Source: Strigamia acuminata (lineage: Eukaryota; Arthropoda; Chilopoda; Geophilomorpha; Linotaeniidae). From it: DNA of 64,000 bases. How positions within the stretch are numbered: the stretch's first letter is position 1; the number at the start of each line of letters is the position of its first letter. The position numbers and the translations under genes were made by a program. A model generated the notes under the pieces. It was given only the letters and a program-made list of their open reading frames with translations. It had not been told where the DNA came from and searched no databases. Location of the stretch: contig OX442317.1 of assembly GCA_949358305.1 (NCBI GenBank), positions 13,210,186 to 13,274,185 on the forward strand, read 5' to 3'. Of the stretch, positions 44,601 through 54,480 are shown piece by piece.

Positions 44601-45563
44601 AAATAGTGTTTAAACCTTAGTAGACAGCTTCAATGTAAGTTTTAGCAACATCTAAGCAATGATTTGGGAGAATAGACTTTTGATCTCATCACAGTTGACT
44701 TAGCACAAACACCACAAGACCAATGTCTCTGAATGTTCTGAAATAGTGTTTAAACTTTAGTAGAAAGCTTTAATGTAAGTTTTAGCAACATCCAAGCAAT
44801 GATTTGAAAGAATAAACTTTTGATCTCATTTGACATCACAGTTGACTTAGCACAAACATCACAAGACCAATGTCTCTGAATGTTCTGAAATAGTGTTTAA
44901 ACCTTAGTAGAAGGCTTCAATGTAAGTTTTAGCAACATCCAAGCAATGATTTGGAAGAATAAACTTTTGATCCCATTTGACATCACAGTTGACTTAGCAC
45001 AAACATCACAAGACCAATGTTTCTGAATGTTCTGAAATAGTGTTTAAACCTTAGTAGAAAGCTTCAATGTAAGTTTTAGCAACATCCAAGCAATGATTTG
45101 GGAGAATAGACTTTTGATCTCATCACAGTTGACTTAGCACAAACATCACAAGACCAATGTCTCTGAATGTTTTGAAATAGTGTTTAAACCTTAGTAGAAA
45201 GCTTTAATGTAAGTTTTAGCAACATCCAAGCAATGATTTGGGAGAATAGACTTTTGATCTCATCACAGTTGACTTAGCACAAACATCACAAGACCAATGT
45301 CTCTGAATGTTCTGAAATAGTGTTTAAACCTTAGTAGAAAGCTTTAATGTAAGTTTTAGCAACATCCAAGAAATGATTTGGGAAAATAGACTTTTGATCT
45401 CATCACAGTTGACTTAGCACAAACACCACAAGACCAATGTCTCTGAATGTTCTGAAATAGTGTTTAAACCTTAGTAGAAGGCTTCAATGTAAGTTTTAGC
45501 AACATCCAAGCAATGATTTGAGAGAATAGACTTTTGATCTCATCACAGTTGACTTAGCACAAA
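29689..45563. repeat. Central satellite array with nested higher-order repeats
   Basis: About 110 monomers. The first ~5.8 kb duplicates 17327-23721 with monomer gains and losses. The GACTTACCAC marker recurs at 31366 and 33519, a 2153-bp period against 2307 in the other copy. From ~35.5 kb, the TTCTAAAATAG marker lies at 35571, 38444, 40163, 41316 and 43035: spacings 2873, 1719, 1153, 1719. The block 1719 + 1153 = 2872 bp (about 12 + 8 monomers) is itself tandemly repeated, and TAGTAATTAAACC at 39591, 42463 and 44182 confirms it. No gene. Confidence 0.95.
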
Positions 45564-45854
45564 TGTTGCAGGTCAACAAGACAGACAGAAAGGAATGGCG
45601 ATGCGTATCCAAATTCAAGACACTTGAGCTCGCCCAAGGTCGTATGGCGTGGTTAGTACGAAAATCGCACTGGAAAGCAATAAATCCGCAACAAATGGCA
45701 TTGTTGAACCGCTGGAACAATGTGGAGAACACCTGCACCAAGTATCCAATAGGTGGCGGAAACATAAGTTGGCCTGAGAATTTTTAAACTACTCACTACA
45801 CATTGAATGTGTTTGAAAATAAGCCTAAAACAAGAGCTAATAAAACACAACACA

Positions 45855-45860
45855 TTTATT
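45855..45860 (-). terminator. Poly(A) signal AATAAA in E2 3' LTR
   Basis: A canonical hexamer 21 nt after TCAGTT, the same spacing as ATTAAA in E1. Confidence 0.5.
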
Positions 45861-45875
45861 CAAAGGTTGGTTAAT

Positions 45876-45881
45876 AACTGA
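45876..45881 (-). promoter_or_regulatory. Putative initiator TCAGTT in E2 LTR
   Basis: Same placement as 5965-5970 of E1 relative to the NRF1-like motif and the poly(A) hexamer. Confidence 0.45.
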
Positions 45882-45915
45882 AGAAATTACAGCAATTAGA
45901 TTGGTTCTTAGAGAA

Positions 45916-45928
45916 CCGCACATGCGCA
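45916..45928 (-). promoter_or_regulatory. NRF1-like motif in E2 LTR
   Basis: TGCGCATGTGCGG on the minus strand, the same 13-mer as in E1. Confidence 0.5.
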
Positions 45929-45986
45929 GTACCGAATATGGCACGCGCCAGGCCGATAGCGGCGAAATACAGATACACGAAAGATT

Positions 45987-46004
45987 CCGTTACCATGGTA
46001 ACGG
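45987..46004 (-). promoter_or_regulatory. Perfect RFX X-box palindrome in E2 LTR
   Basis: CCGTTACCATGGTAACGG is its own reverse complement and matches the ideal RFX dimer site. The truncated 5' LTR keeps the same site at 53846-53863. Confidence 0.6.
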
Positions 46005-46361
46005 AGGAAACAAGATTACGGCAAAGTTGGCATTTGCTTAAAAATGCACTAAAAATACATTGAATTACATTGAAATGACCACAAGAATGCGGTGAACAAA
46101 AAAGCTAATCACAACAATGTCCAAAAACACGTTAAACAATGAGATATTTGCAATAAACCGATCTCGGAATGAAAGGATTGAAAATAGCCAATCACAGGCT
46201 TCGAAAATTACATAACGATCACATTTGAATTTCGATCGGTACAAAAGCACAAAATTATCAAAGAATACATACTGAATAATAACGCAATGTAATAGTAAAT
46301 GCAAATTATGTGATATAAAATACATAAACAACGATTACTAAATGTAAACAGTCGCTTGGGA

Positions 46362-46429
46362 CAAACATGGCGACCGGCGAACATAACAAAGGTGTTGGAT
46401 CAAACATGGCGTCCGGCGAACATTACAAA
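46362..46429 (-). repeat. Two CAAACATGGCG repeats at 39-bp spacing
   Basis: 29-bp units at 46362-46390 and 46401-46429 with two mismatches. The sense strand reads CGCCATGTTTG, similar to YY1/Pho sites. E1 has GCCGCCATGTTGG at about 5472-5484. Copies in the 5' LTR lie at offset +7859. Confidence 0.6.
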
Positions 46430-46788
46430 AGCTTCAAAACAACACGAAAATGGAATAAAAAGCACTAAATGTAATTATGCAATAAAGAATAGATTAAATA
46501 ATAAGAATATTTGTTCATTCTCTTCACAAAACACCGAGTGATTACACACAAGTTGAATAAATACGAATTTATCGGCCAAACGAACATTCTCGGCTGCGCT
46601 TTTATGGCAGACGGAAACGAACGTTCAAACCAATCAAACGGAACTTCCAAAGCAGTTTTGATGCATCTAGATAGAAAGAGCATGCTTGAATTAGTCTAAA
46701 CGAATGCTTAATAAAAATCCAAGTGATTTGAAAAGTACTAAACAAAAGGTTAGAAGGCGGAACCGTAACTTTACGGGAAACAGAAAAA

Positions 46789-46796
46789 TGACGTCA
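46789..46796 (-). promoter_or_regulatory. CRE palindrome TGACGTCA in E2 3' LTR
   Basis: In the conserved context GTGACGTCATTTTTC. The truncated 5' LTR has lost the corresponding site. Confidence 0.5.
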
Positions 46797-47186
46797 CTAG
46801 CATCGCAATTGTATGCTAGGTAACGAAATTTGCACCAAAACAGTTCGAAATCAATACAAACTCTCAAAAAACAAGTGAATAAGTCAATAAATGCACGGAA
46901 TAAGATATTTGAAATCAATACAAAGCATAAACATTACTGAATATTGAAAAGTATGAATAAAAATCAAGTCAAAACACTTTAATAAGCAATAAAAAAATCT
47001 GAAAAGTGAAAAATACCAATTAGGCAAAGGAAATTAAAACACTTAAAGATTTTAATCAACTCAAAGTAAATGGTAAAAATATTGACAATAAAATAGCACA
47101 ACAATTTCTACGCTGTCTTGCAACAGCGAATTGCCGGCGAGAGGACAGAGATGGAGAACCACGCAAAAAAAATCACAAAAGAAAAA

Positions 47187-50100
47187 TCACTCAAGTTCTA
47201 GGGCTCTCACATGCTTGACTGACCTTTTCAACTCACGTCCATCGGGTAGCACAACTTTTATCACACGGATTTGACCATCCTCACCGGGAAAAATTTCTTT
47301 TATCCTGGCAAGTGGCCAAAAATATGGGTTAGTACCCATTTTTTCTAGAAGCACTATTTGGTCTACTTTAGGGTTTTTGAAGAACTTATCACCTTTGGAT
47401 TCATAAAAATTCCTCAATTGCATGAGGTAACTCTTTTTCCAAATTTTCCAGAACTCCCAAATAAATTGGCGTCGTTTAATGTCCAGTTTTCTTAAATCTG
47501 ATTTTTTAATTGCACTCAGTTGTTTGTTTATTACGTATTTTGGCATGCCTCCTGTTAGAAAGTTTTCAGGTGCCAAAATTCTACCACCATCTACACTGTC
47601 TGGGACGTAACTTAAGGGTCGGGAATTTAGCACTGAACTTATTTCCAAGACCAATGTTTGGAGAGTTTCCAAGTCTACAGTGCTGCGCAACAAAGTTTTT
47701 CGAAGTTTATCTTTTACTGAGCGGACTAAGCGCTCCCACGCTCCGCCCATCCATGGAGACAGCGGTGGGATGAAAGTCCAAAGCACTCTCTTTTCGGATA
47801 GGAAAGTTTTCACATCTGTATGACCGATGAGTTTCCCCCATGATTGTAATTCGAGGCTTCCGCGCTCAAACGTCTTACTGTTGTCAGAGAAAATCTTCCC
47901 GGGGTATCCGTGGCGTGCCCCAAATCTTCTCATTGCAAGCAAAAACTTTGGCACAGAAAGGTCCTCTGATACTTCTAAATGTATGGAACGGGTCACCATA
48001 CACGTGAAAAGCAAGATGTAAACTTTTTTCTTTTCTTTCTTGTTGCTGCCGACATAAATGGGACCCAAGTGGTCAACTCCGGTGTTTTGAAATGGCGCCG
48101 CTGGTGTCACACGTTCAGCAGGAAGGTCACCCGTTGAAGGGTTGTTGCGTGCAAGTTTTCCTCGTCGGCAAATCTCACATTCTCGAATAACTGTTTGTAT
48201 AGTTCTTCGTCCTCTTATAATCCAAAATTGTTCGCGTAGGTGATACAAGGTTTCGCTTATGTCACCGTGAAGCAACTCCAAATGCACTTTTTTAATTAAC
48301 AGTCTTGTTATCCAACTGTCATAATGCAAAATAATTGGATAAACCTCATCAAATGTCAACAGTGATTTTTTCAAGCGGCTACGAAGTCGAAGTAATCCGT
48401 CCTCGTCAATGAAGAGCTCGAAATTGCGTAGGATGGAATGTTTAGACAGTTCTCTTTTGTTTTTCACATCCTCAACCTCCTCAGAAAAATGTAATTTCTG
48501 CGAAAACTGCAGGATCTTCTTTTGGTTGGCCTCTTTCTCGAGTGGCGAGAGAGGCTCACCGCGCAAAAGTTTGTTTTTCCATCGCAAAATGTATGAAAAA
48601 ACTCTCAAAAGTCGGTTGTAATTTCGGAATCGTTTGAAGAATCGACCAATAAAGCTTTCTGTCACTTGAATTGTCATCACAACGATTTTTCTTTCTTCTT
48701 CTGGAAGATCCTCTTGTATAATTTCTCTTTTTTCCAGTTTCGAGACATCAACTCCAAACCACCAAAGTTTATTTTGCATCAATGTTTTCGAGTTATGTGG
48801 TCGAGTTAATAAATCTGCTGGGTTAAATTCCGTTGGTACGTGAGACCATTGTTCGGGTTTGGTAGAAGAAATAATTTCTTGAACACGGTTTGAGACATAT
48901 GGTTTCCATACGTTCTTGTCCGAATTTATCCAGGCTAGAGTTATGGTGGAGTCCGAGTAGTATTTCACTTCAGTGACCGGGTAACCGGGAAGAAAGTTTT
49001 CTAACAGGTACTTGGTCATTCGCACTCCAACCACTGCTGCAGTTAATTCAAGTCGAGGAAGAGTCACTTTTTTCGTCGGCGCAATACGACATTTACTCAA
49101 CAATAAAGTTCTTTTGCCCTCTAGATTGACGACAAAAATTGAACAGCCAAACGCCTTTGTGCTTGCGTCACAGAAAACTTCTAAAGTGATGTCTTGACCG
49201 GAATAAGTCTGCAGCCAACGTTGTACTTTCAATTCTTTCAATTTTTGTATGTCTTGACTCCATTCTTCGACTTCTTTTTTCTCTGAGTCAAGAATCTTTT
49301 CATCCCAGTTTTTTGTCCTAATCCAGATTGCTTGAACTAGCAGTTTCATTTGAAGCACAACAGGAGCAATGAGTCCCATTGGATCGAATATGGAAGCCAT
49401 TAATGAAACAACTTCTCGCTTTGTATTCGGAATTTTTTCAATGGTCGGAATGTTAAACATCATGACATCTTCTGCTGTGTTCCACAATATTCCAAGCATT
49501 TTTATAATTCCTAAGTCCGAAAACTCCTCTCCTCGCATATGAAAACCTTCTTTTTTCAAATTGTTGAAGACGTCCTTGCTTGAGGTCGCCCACTTTACGA
49601 GGGGAAGCTTTCCGTCGTCTAATATCATTTTCAGTTTCTCGCAATGTGATGTTGTGTCGGCTGTAAAATCTCCTCCTGACGTCAAATCATCCATGAAGAT
49701 TCCATCATCGAGTGCGTCGACTTCTTTTGCATGAGTTTCTTCAAATTGTTTCGCTTGTTTCCTAATCGTCGCACACAAGAGGAATGGAGAAGAAATGACG
49801 CCAAATGGCACGACAATCATTCGCAGAACCATTAGATTATTCCACAAATTTTGCCATGAGTATGGCTCTTTGAAATAGTCACGAGCGACCCACAAAAAAC
49901 GTAAAAAGTTTGTTTGAGTAGGGTTGATCATTACTTGGAGGAACGCTTGCTTAATGTCTGCTATTATTGGAATACAATAGAGACGGAATCTCACAATAAC
50001 GAGTATTAAGTCTGGATTAAGGGAGGGTCCCGGAAATAAACAGTCATTGAGGGAAAGTTTCCCTTTCTTGGATGAAGACGCGTTGAACACTACTCGAAAT

Positions 50101-52427
50101 TTCGTCGTGTCTCGATCCTCCTTGATTACAGGGTGGTGAGGTATATTGTAGGTTCCTTTCTTCAGAAAACGCTCTTCTTTTGGGACTTCCTCCGCGTGAT
50201 TTTCGTGAATATACTGCCACATGGACTCGTCGTAACGTTTTTTGTAATCCTCGTTGGCATCTATTCTTTTGAGCGTGTTAGCCAGTTGGTTCATGGCCAA
50301 CTCCCAATTGGATTCCAAGTCGACTTCCTGTCCATTGAATGGCAGCATGACTTCATAACGTCCATCGTCTAGACGCTTTGTAGTTGATTCGAATCGATCG
50401 CGAATAAAGTCGGATTCTTTTTCTCCCGCATTTATTCCGATTGCTTCCAAGTTCCACAGTTTGTCCAATTTTTCTTGGATGTCTAAGTCGCATGTGTTGC
50501 AACATGTTGTCATTCCTTCCTCATCCTCAAACAAATTGGTGTTTCCAGCTGCTCCAGACAAGACCCATCCAAAAATTGTATTAATGAGTCCAAGGTCGGC
50601 GTTTACCTTTTTCTTGCCATCCTTAACGACCTTCCACCACACGTCGACTCCTAAAAGCACATCGATTTGAGAAGTCTTAGCTGGTAGGTCTTCAGCAAGT
50701 TCAAGGTTTAACTTCTTCACCTTGTCTATTATTGATGAGTTAAGAATGCCCTGCACTCGTGGCAAATTTTCCACAGAAAGCATTGAAAGTTTCAAATCTT
50801 GAGTGTCATTTTTACTCTGCAGTGTGACATTAAACACATCATAGTCCGTGGCTGCTGGAGACGAGTCGTTGAATCTCTGTGTGGTGGCAGAGACACTGCC
50901 GCATTTTTTCAGTTTCAGTCTTTCAACAAATTCTTTTGTGATGAACGATCGATGGCTTCCCGGATCAATCATTCCGCGAATGTTGTGAGTTCCTCCTGAT
51001 TTGGTTTTAAGGTCCGCGGTGAAGATCATTAGTTGTAGAGTCGTCGAGATTGCGCATGAAACATGTGTTGTTACTTGTGGCTCCTTCGGCTTCTCCGCAG
51101 CGTTCGTTGAATTCTTCACCTCGGATTTTTTGCATATTGTGGAATGGTGTCGCCCACCACAATGTTTACAAGAAAATTTGACCTTGCAGTCTCCCACTCT
51201 ATGTCCAGTTCTGAAACAGTTAAAACACAGTCTGTTTTTCTTTACTATTTCGATTTTCGCGTTGATTTCGAAATCCTTTTTACAAGAGCCGTTTAAATGT
51301 TCATCATCACAAAAAATGCACTTGTTTGTCCTTGAAGGCACACTCTTGCTGTCAGATTTCGTTTCATTCTTTGTTTTGGCACTAGTAGACTGCTTGGCGT
51401 CTTGAGTAGCTGCGCACGTGGTCATTGAACCTTTCACTTTCGGTTTCTCCACTTCAGATTTTTCATTCTTGTCTTTTTTCGATTTTTCAGAAACGTTTTC
51501 AGTTCGTTCGGCCATCGCAACTTCATTCACAAAGAAATTGAGCAACGTAACAATGTTCTTATTTTGAATTCCGTGAACCTGGTAAAATCTTAATGCCATT
51601 GAAGTTGGAAACTTGCTAATTATGTCGGGCAATAAGAAAGCTCCCGAAGTCTGAATAGGAATTTTTAGTTGCTCTAAAAGTCTAATAGTCGCAGAAATCT
51701 TGGTCAAGTTTGTTTTTATCGCTTTCGTTGGATATACACTCGTAACAGATTTTAATTCTCGAATTGATTTTATTAACGCAGTTTGTTGGGCATCCTCATC
51801 ACCAAAATGTCTTTCGAGTTCTTCTCTTGCAAGGTCATAGGATTCCTCGATCAGGGGAAAAGTGGAGATGAGAATTGCCGCTTCTCCAGTACACATGGTT
51901 TGTAAATACTGAAGTTTCTCAATGTTACTCAGGTCTGGATCCTTGTGTACGGAGGTCTCGAAGTTGCTTTTGAATGTTCTGTACTTCAAAATATCTCCGT
52001 CGAATTTTACGGAATCCAGTTTGGGCAGCTTCGAATTTTTTCTAAACGTTGCTGTCGCGTTCAAGGTTGTATTCTGATTTGAGCTTGTCGACGTATTTAA
52101 TCTTCCTCCCAAAGTTGGAAGTGATCGCTTTGAAATTTCGTATCTCGTGCGAAGAAGATCCACTCTTGCTTGCATAGTCTCAAGCTTGTCAATGCATTCC
52201 AGATAATAGCCGTGGTCCGAATACTCCTGTAGATCATTCAGCGCACCGACTATTCTCGTTTCTTTCGGGGTCGCAGTTTGCACCAGCGCTTCCAGTTCAC
52301 CTGGATCTGCTGTCTTCTCCGATATAGACAACAAATGATTCATTGCAGTGACTTGCGATTCCCAACGTTGTTGTTGCACTTCGATTTGATCCTCAGTTAG
52401 AAGATCTCTCATTGTAGGTTCCGCCAT
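47187..52427 (-). CDS. BEL/Pao Gag-Pol polyprotein (E2), intact, 1746 aa
   Basis: Same domain order and catalytic residues as the E1 polyprotein; after about residue 639 numbering is +1 because E2 has GMT where E1 has EL. The first ~380 residues look identical. The ~20 differences cluster: around the first Cys motif (A/V, S/N), the retropepsin (I/T, S/N, R/K, D/E around IDPGS), before the integrase finger (L/K, ID/VE, T/I), and in the integrase core (C/R, S/T, Q/K, M/V near SDNSKTF). No stop or frameshift. Catalytic D/E residues of protease, RT, RNase H and integrase are all kept. With a broken 5' LTR, expression in cis may be impaired, but the protein could act on E1-like RNAs sharing the same primer site. 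Confidence 0.95.
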   Translation of the reverse strand: MAEPTMRDLLTEDQIEVQQQRWESQVTAMNHLLSISEKTADPGELEALVQTATPKETRIVGALNDLQEYSDHGYYLECIDKLETMQARVDLLRTRYEISKRSLPTLGGRLNTSTSSNQNTTLNATATFRKNSKLPKLDSVKFDGDILKYRTFKSNFETSVHKDPDLSNIEKLQYLQTMCTGEAAILISTFPLIEESYDLAREELERHFGDEDAQQTALIKSIRELKSVTSVYPTKAIKTNLTKISATIRLLEQLKIPIQTSGAFLLPDIISKFPTSMALRFYQVHGIQNKNIVTLLNFFVNEVAMAERTENVSEKSKKDKNEKSEVEKPKVKGSMTTCAATQDAKQSTSAKTKNETKSDSKSVPSRTNKCIFCDDEHLNGSCKKDFEINAKIEIVKKNRLCFNCFRTGHRVGDCKVKFSCKHCGGRHHSTICKKSEVKNSTNAAEKPKEPQVTTHVSCAISTTLQLMIFTADLKTKSGGTHNIRGMIDPGSHRSFITKEFVERLKLKKCGSVSATTQRFNDSSPAATDYDVFNVTLQSKNDTQDLKLSMLSVENLPRVQGILNSSIIDKVKKLNLELAEDLPAKTSQIDVLLGVDVWWKVVKDGKKKVNADLGLINTIFGWVLSGAAGNTNLFEDEEGMTTCCNTCDLDIQEKLDKLWNLEAIGINAGEKESDFIRDRFESTTKRLDDGRYEVMLPFNGQEVDLESNWELAMNQLANTLKRIDANEDYKKRYDESMWQYIHENHAEEVPKEERFLKKGTYNIPHHPVIKEDRDTTKFRVVFNASSSKKGKLSLNDCLFPGPSLNPDLILVIVRFRLYCIPIIADIKQAFLQVMINPTQTNFLRFLWVARDYFKEPYSWQNLWNNLMVLRMIVVPFGVISSPFLLCATIRKQAKQFEETHAKEVDALDDGIFMDDLTSGGDFTADTTSHCEKLKMILDDGKLPLVKWATSSKDVFNNLKKEGFHMRGEEFSDLGIIKMLGILWNTAEDVMMFNIPTIEKIPNTKREVVSLMASIFDPMGLIAPVVLQMKLLVQAIWIRTKNWDEKILDSEKKEVEEWSQDIQKLKELKVQRWLQTYSGQDITLEVFCDASTKAFGCSIFVVNLEGKRTLLLSKCRIAPTKKVTLPRLELTAAVVGVRMTKYLLENFLPGYPVTEVKYYSDSTITLAWINSDKNVWKPYVSNRVQEIISSTKPEQWSHVPTEFNPADLLTRPHNSKTLMQNKLWWFGVDVSKLEKREIIQEDLPEEERKIVVMTIQVTESFIGRFFKRFRNYNRLLRVFSYILRWKNKLLRGEPLSPLEKEANQKKILQFSQKLHFSEEVEDVKNKRELSKHSILRNFELFIDEDGLLRLRSRLKKSLLTFDEVYPIILHYDSWITRLLIKKVHLELLHGDISETLYHLREQFWIIRGRRTIQTVIRECEICRRGKLARNNPSTGDLPAERVTPAAPFQNTGVDHLGPIYVGSNKKEKKKVYILLFTCMVTRSIHLEVSEDLSVPKFLLAMRRFGARHGYPGKIFSDNSKTFERGSLELQSWGKLIGHTDVKTFLSEKRVLWTFIPPLSPWMGGAWERLVRSVKDKLRKTLLRSTVDLETLQTLVLEISSVLNSRPLSYVPDSVDGGRILAPENFLTGGMPKYVINKQLSAIKKSDLRKLDIKRRQFIWEFWKIWKKSYLMQLRNFYESKGDKFFKNPKVDQIVLLEKMGTNPYFWPLARIKEIFPGEDGQIRVIKVVLPDGRELKRSVKHVRALELE

Positions 52428-52502
52428 TTTCTCTGTCCTCTCTCACAAAAAATTCGGCTGTGAAATTTGGAAAGAACAGATAAAAACGGGCATGACAATT
52501 CA

Positions 52503-52640
52503 ACTTTGTTTTAATTTTTAAGAGAATAAACCTTGTAATTTTATCCCCCAAAACTATCTCAATATTCACGGTTTTTGTTTTAACTTTAAAGAGAATAAAC
52601 GTTTTTATTTTATCCCCCAAAAAGCACTCAATTTTCACGG
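52503..52640 (-). repeat. E2 leader tandem repeat, two ~69-bp units
   Basis: Counterpart of 7075-7211: two copies containing the ATTTTATCCCCCAAAA box (plus-strand reading). Confidence 0.8.
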
Positions 52641-52662
52641 TCCTTGGTGACACGTGAGAATT

Positions 52663-53292
52663 TTAGAATATCAAATGTTTGGCCAATCGAGGATGACCAA
52701 AAATTTGAGCGGTAATGCGTACGTAAATAAAACGTGACACAATTACCCTGCACAGTTTGAAAATAATTGACGGTTTGTTTTGCAACAAAGCACGCCAATA
52801 AACTCTTTTGAAAACAATTGACGGTTCGTTTTGCAACAAAACACGCCAATAACTCCTAACATTAAATTTTGACTCTACTGACAGCTTATTCAACTTGAAA
52901 CTAGTCAGTTTTACTCGAAATAAATCTAATCTCCCCCGCTTATGGCGGTTATAGTGGAGAACTAAGCATGCAATGAAAAAACACTTCAAAAGTTGTAAAA
53001 TAGACACTTTATCGAAATTTTCCCGAAAACCAACAAATGCAACTACCAAAATCCCATAAAGACACCTGATACTGTTCCCCTTAATAACCAAAATCTCCAA
53101 AATTTCAATTTCATAAGGCAAAACACTGTAAAATGCAATTATTCCAGGGGCGAATCCGCTTTCCAACACGACGCGTTGTGTTATCCAGTGTTGTGACCTT
53201 GAACTCCAACTGCATGCACACTTTTGTTCGTTTTCGCCGCCAAAGAAGTCCCCGTCGTAACTTCTGTCACGTTGAACGTTGACTCTTGACAT
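52663..53292 (-). CDS. Candidate leader ORF of E2 (homologue of 6082-7053)
   Basis: From its first in-frame ATG (53290-53292) the frame gives about 209 residues. It is open further upstream through the primer-binding site to a TAA at 53512-53514 in U5. The C-terminal ~110 residues are nearly identical to E1, including the two 17-residue YWR-LLQN repeats. The upstream part is diverged but in register, sharing VNVQRD, EQ-CA, TQR and FAPG. A hydrophobic stretch follows FAPG. Function unknown; it lacks the E1 ATG, which argues for caution. Confidence 0.33.
   Translation of the reverse strand: MSRVNVQRDRSYDGDFFGGENEQKCACSWSSRSQHWITQRVVLESGFAPGIIAFYSVLPYEIEILEILVIKGNSIRCLYGILVVAFVGFRENFDKVSILQLLKCFFIACLVLHYNRHKRGRLDLFRVKLTSFKLNKLSVESKFNVRSYWRVLLQNEPSIVFKRVYWRALLQNKPSIIFKLCRVIVSRFIYVRITAQIFGHPRLAKHLIF
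52757..52858 (-). repeat. E2 leader tandem repeat, two 51-bp units
   Basis: Counterpart of 6864-6966, each with TTTTGCAACAAA (plus-strand reading). Confidence 0.8.
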
Positions 53293-53387
53293 GGGTGACG
53301 AAACACGAACGTATTGTTCCTCCGTCGCACCAAACACTTTTTCAAACGTATTGATGATGCACTGGAAAAACTCACGAATTGCAGACG

Positions 53388-53407
53388 GAATCCTGGTCAC
53401 GGCACCA
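53388..53407 (-). other. Primer-binding site of E2, tRNA-His
   Basis: The minus strand reads TGGTGCCGTGACCAGGATTC, an uninterrupted 20-nt complement of an animal tRNA-His 3' end, 15 nt from the LTR. It is the cleanest evidence for primer identity in both elements. Confidence 0.82.
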
Positions 53408-53422
53408 AAAGCTTCGTATCTG

Positions 53423-54480
53423 TGTTGCAGGTCAACAAGACAGACAGAAAGGAATGGCGATGCGTATCCAAATTCAAGACACTTGAGCTCGCCCAAGGTC
53501 GTATGGCGTGGTTAGTACGAAAATCGCACTGGAAAGCAATAAATCCGCAACAAATGGCATTGTTGAACCGCTGGAACAATGTGGAGAACACCTGCACCAA
53601 GTATCCAATAGGTGGCGGAAACATAAGTTGGCCTGAGAATTTTTAAACTACTCACTACACATTGAATGTGTTTGAAAATAAGCCTAAAACAAGAGCTAAT
53701 AAAACACAACACATTTATTCAAAGGTTGGTTAATAACTGAAGAAATTACAGCAATTAGATTGGTTCTTAGAGAACCGCACATGCGCAGTACCGAATATGG
53801 CACGCGCCAGGCCGATAGCGGCGAAATACAGATACACGAAAGATTCCGTTACCATGGTAACGGAGGAAACAAGATTACGGCAAAGTTGGCATTTGCTTAA
53901 AAATGCACTAAAAATACATTGAATTACATTGAAATGACCACAAGAATGCGGTGAACAAAAAAGCTAATCACAACAATGTCCAAAAACACGTTAAACAATG
54001 AGATATTTGCAATAAACCGATCTCGGAATGAAAGGATTGAAAATAGCCAATCACAGGCTTCGAAAATTACATAACGATCACATTTGAATTTCGATCGGTA
54101 CAAAAGCACAAAATTATCAAAGAATACATACTGAATAATAACGCAATGTAATAGTAAATGCAAATTATGTGATATAAAATACATAAACAACGATTACTAA
54201 ATGTAAACAGTCGCTTGGGACAAACATGGCGACCGGCGAACATAACAAAGGTGTTGGATCAAACATGGCGTCCGGCGAACATTACAAAAGCTTCAAAACA
54301 ACACGAAAATGGAATAAAAAGCACTAAATGTAATTATGCAATAAAGAATAGATTAAATAATAAGAATATTTGTTCATTCTCTTCACAAAACACCGAGTGA
54401 TTACACACAAGTTGAATAAATACGAATTTATCGGCCAAACGAACATTCCCGGCTGCGCTTTTATGGCAGACGGAAACGAA
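53423..54480 (-). repeat. 5' LTR of E2, truncated (1058 of 1562 bp)
   Basis: Matches 45564-46621 at offset 7859 and then switches abruptly to satellite at 54480/54481. The two sides share AC at the junction. The lost part is the first ~504 bp of U3 in element orientation, including the CRE. CCAAT segment (54042-54056), X-box (53846-53863), NRF1-like (53775-53787), TCAGTT (53735-53740) and AATAAA (53714-53719) remain. Confidence 0.93.

Larger units (their letters stand above)
45564..47125 (-). repeat. 3' LTR of E2, complete (1562 bp)
   Basis: Ends TGTTGC/GCAACA as in E1. Differs from the E2 5' LTR at one position seen by eye (CATTCTC here, CATTCCC there), so E2 is also young. Contains CRE 46789-46796, CCAAT segment 46183-46197, X-box 45987-46004, NRF1-like 45916-45928, TCAGTT 45876-45881 and AATAAA 45855-45860, all on the minus strand. 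Confidence 0.94.
45564..54480 (-). mobile_element. BEL/Pao LTR retrotransposon E2, 5'-truncated LTR
   Basis: Minus-strand relative of E1: intact 1746-aa polyprotein, tRNA-His primer-binding site, full 1562-bp 3' LTR (45564-47125), and a 5' LTR cut at 54480, lacking its first ~504 bp. No target duplication can be tested because the right flank is lost. LTR sequences are strongly diverged from E1, while the internal region is nearly identical. Confidence 0.94.
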
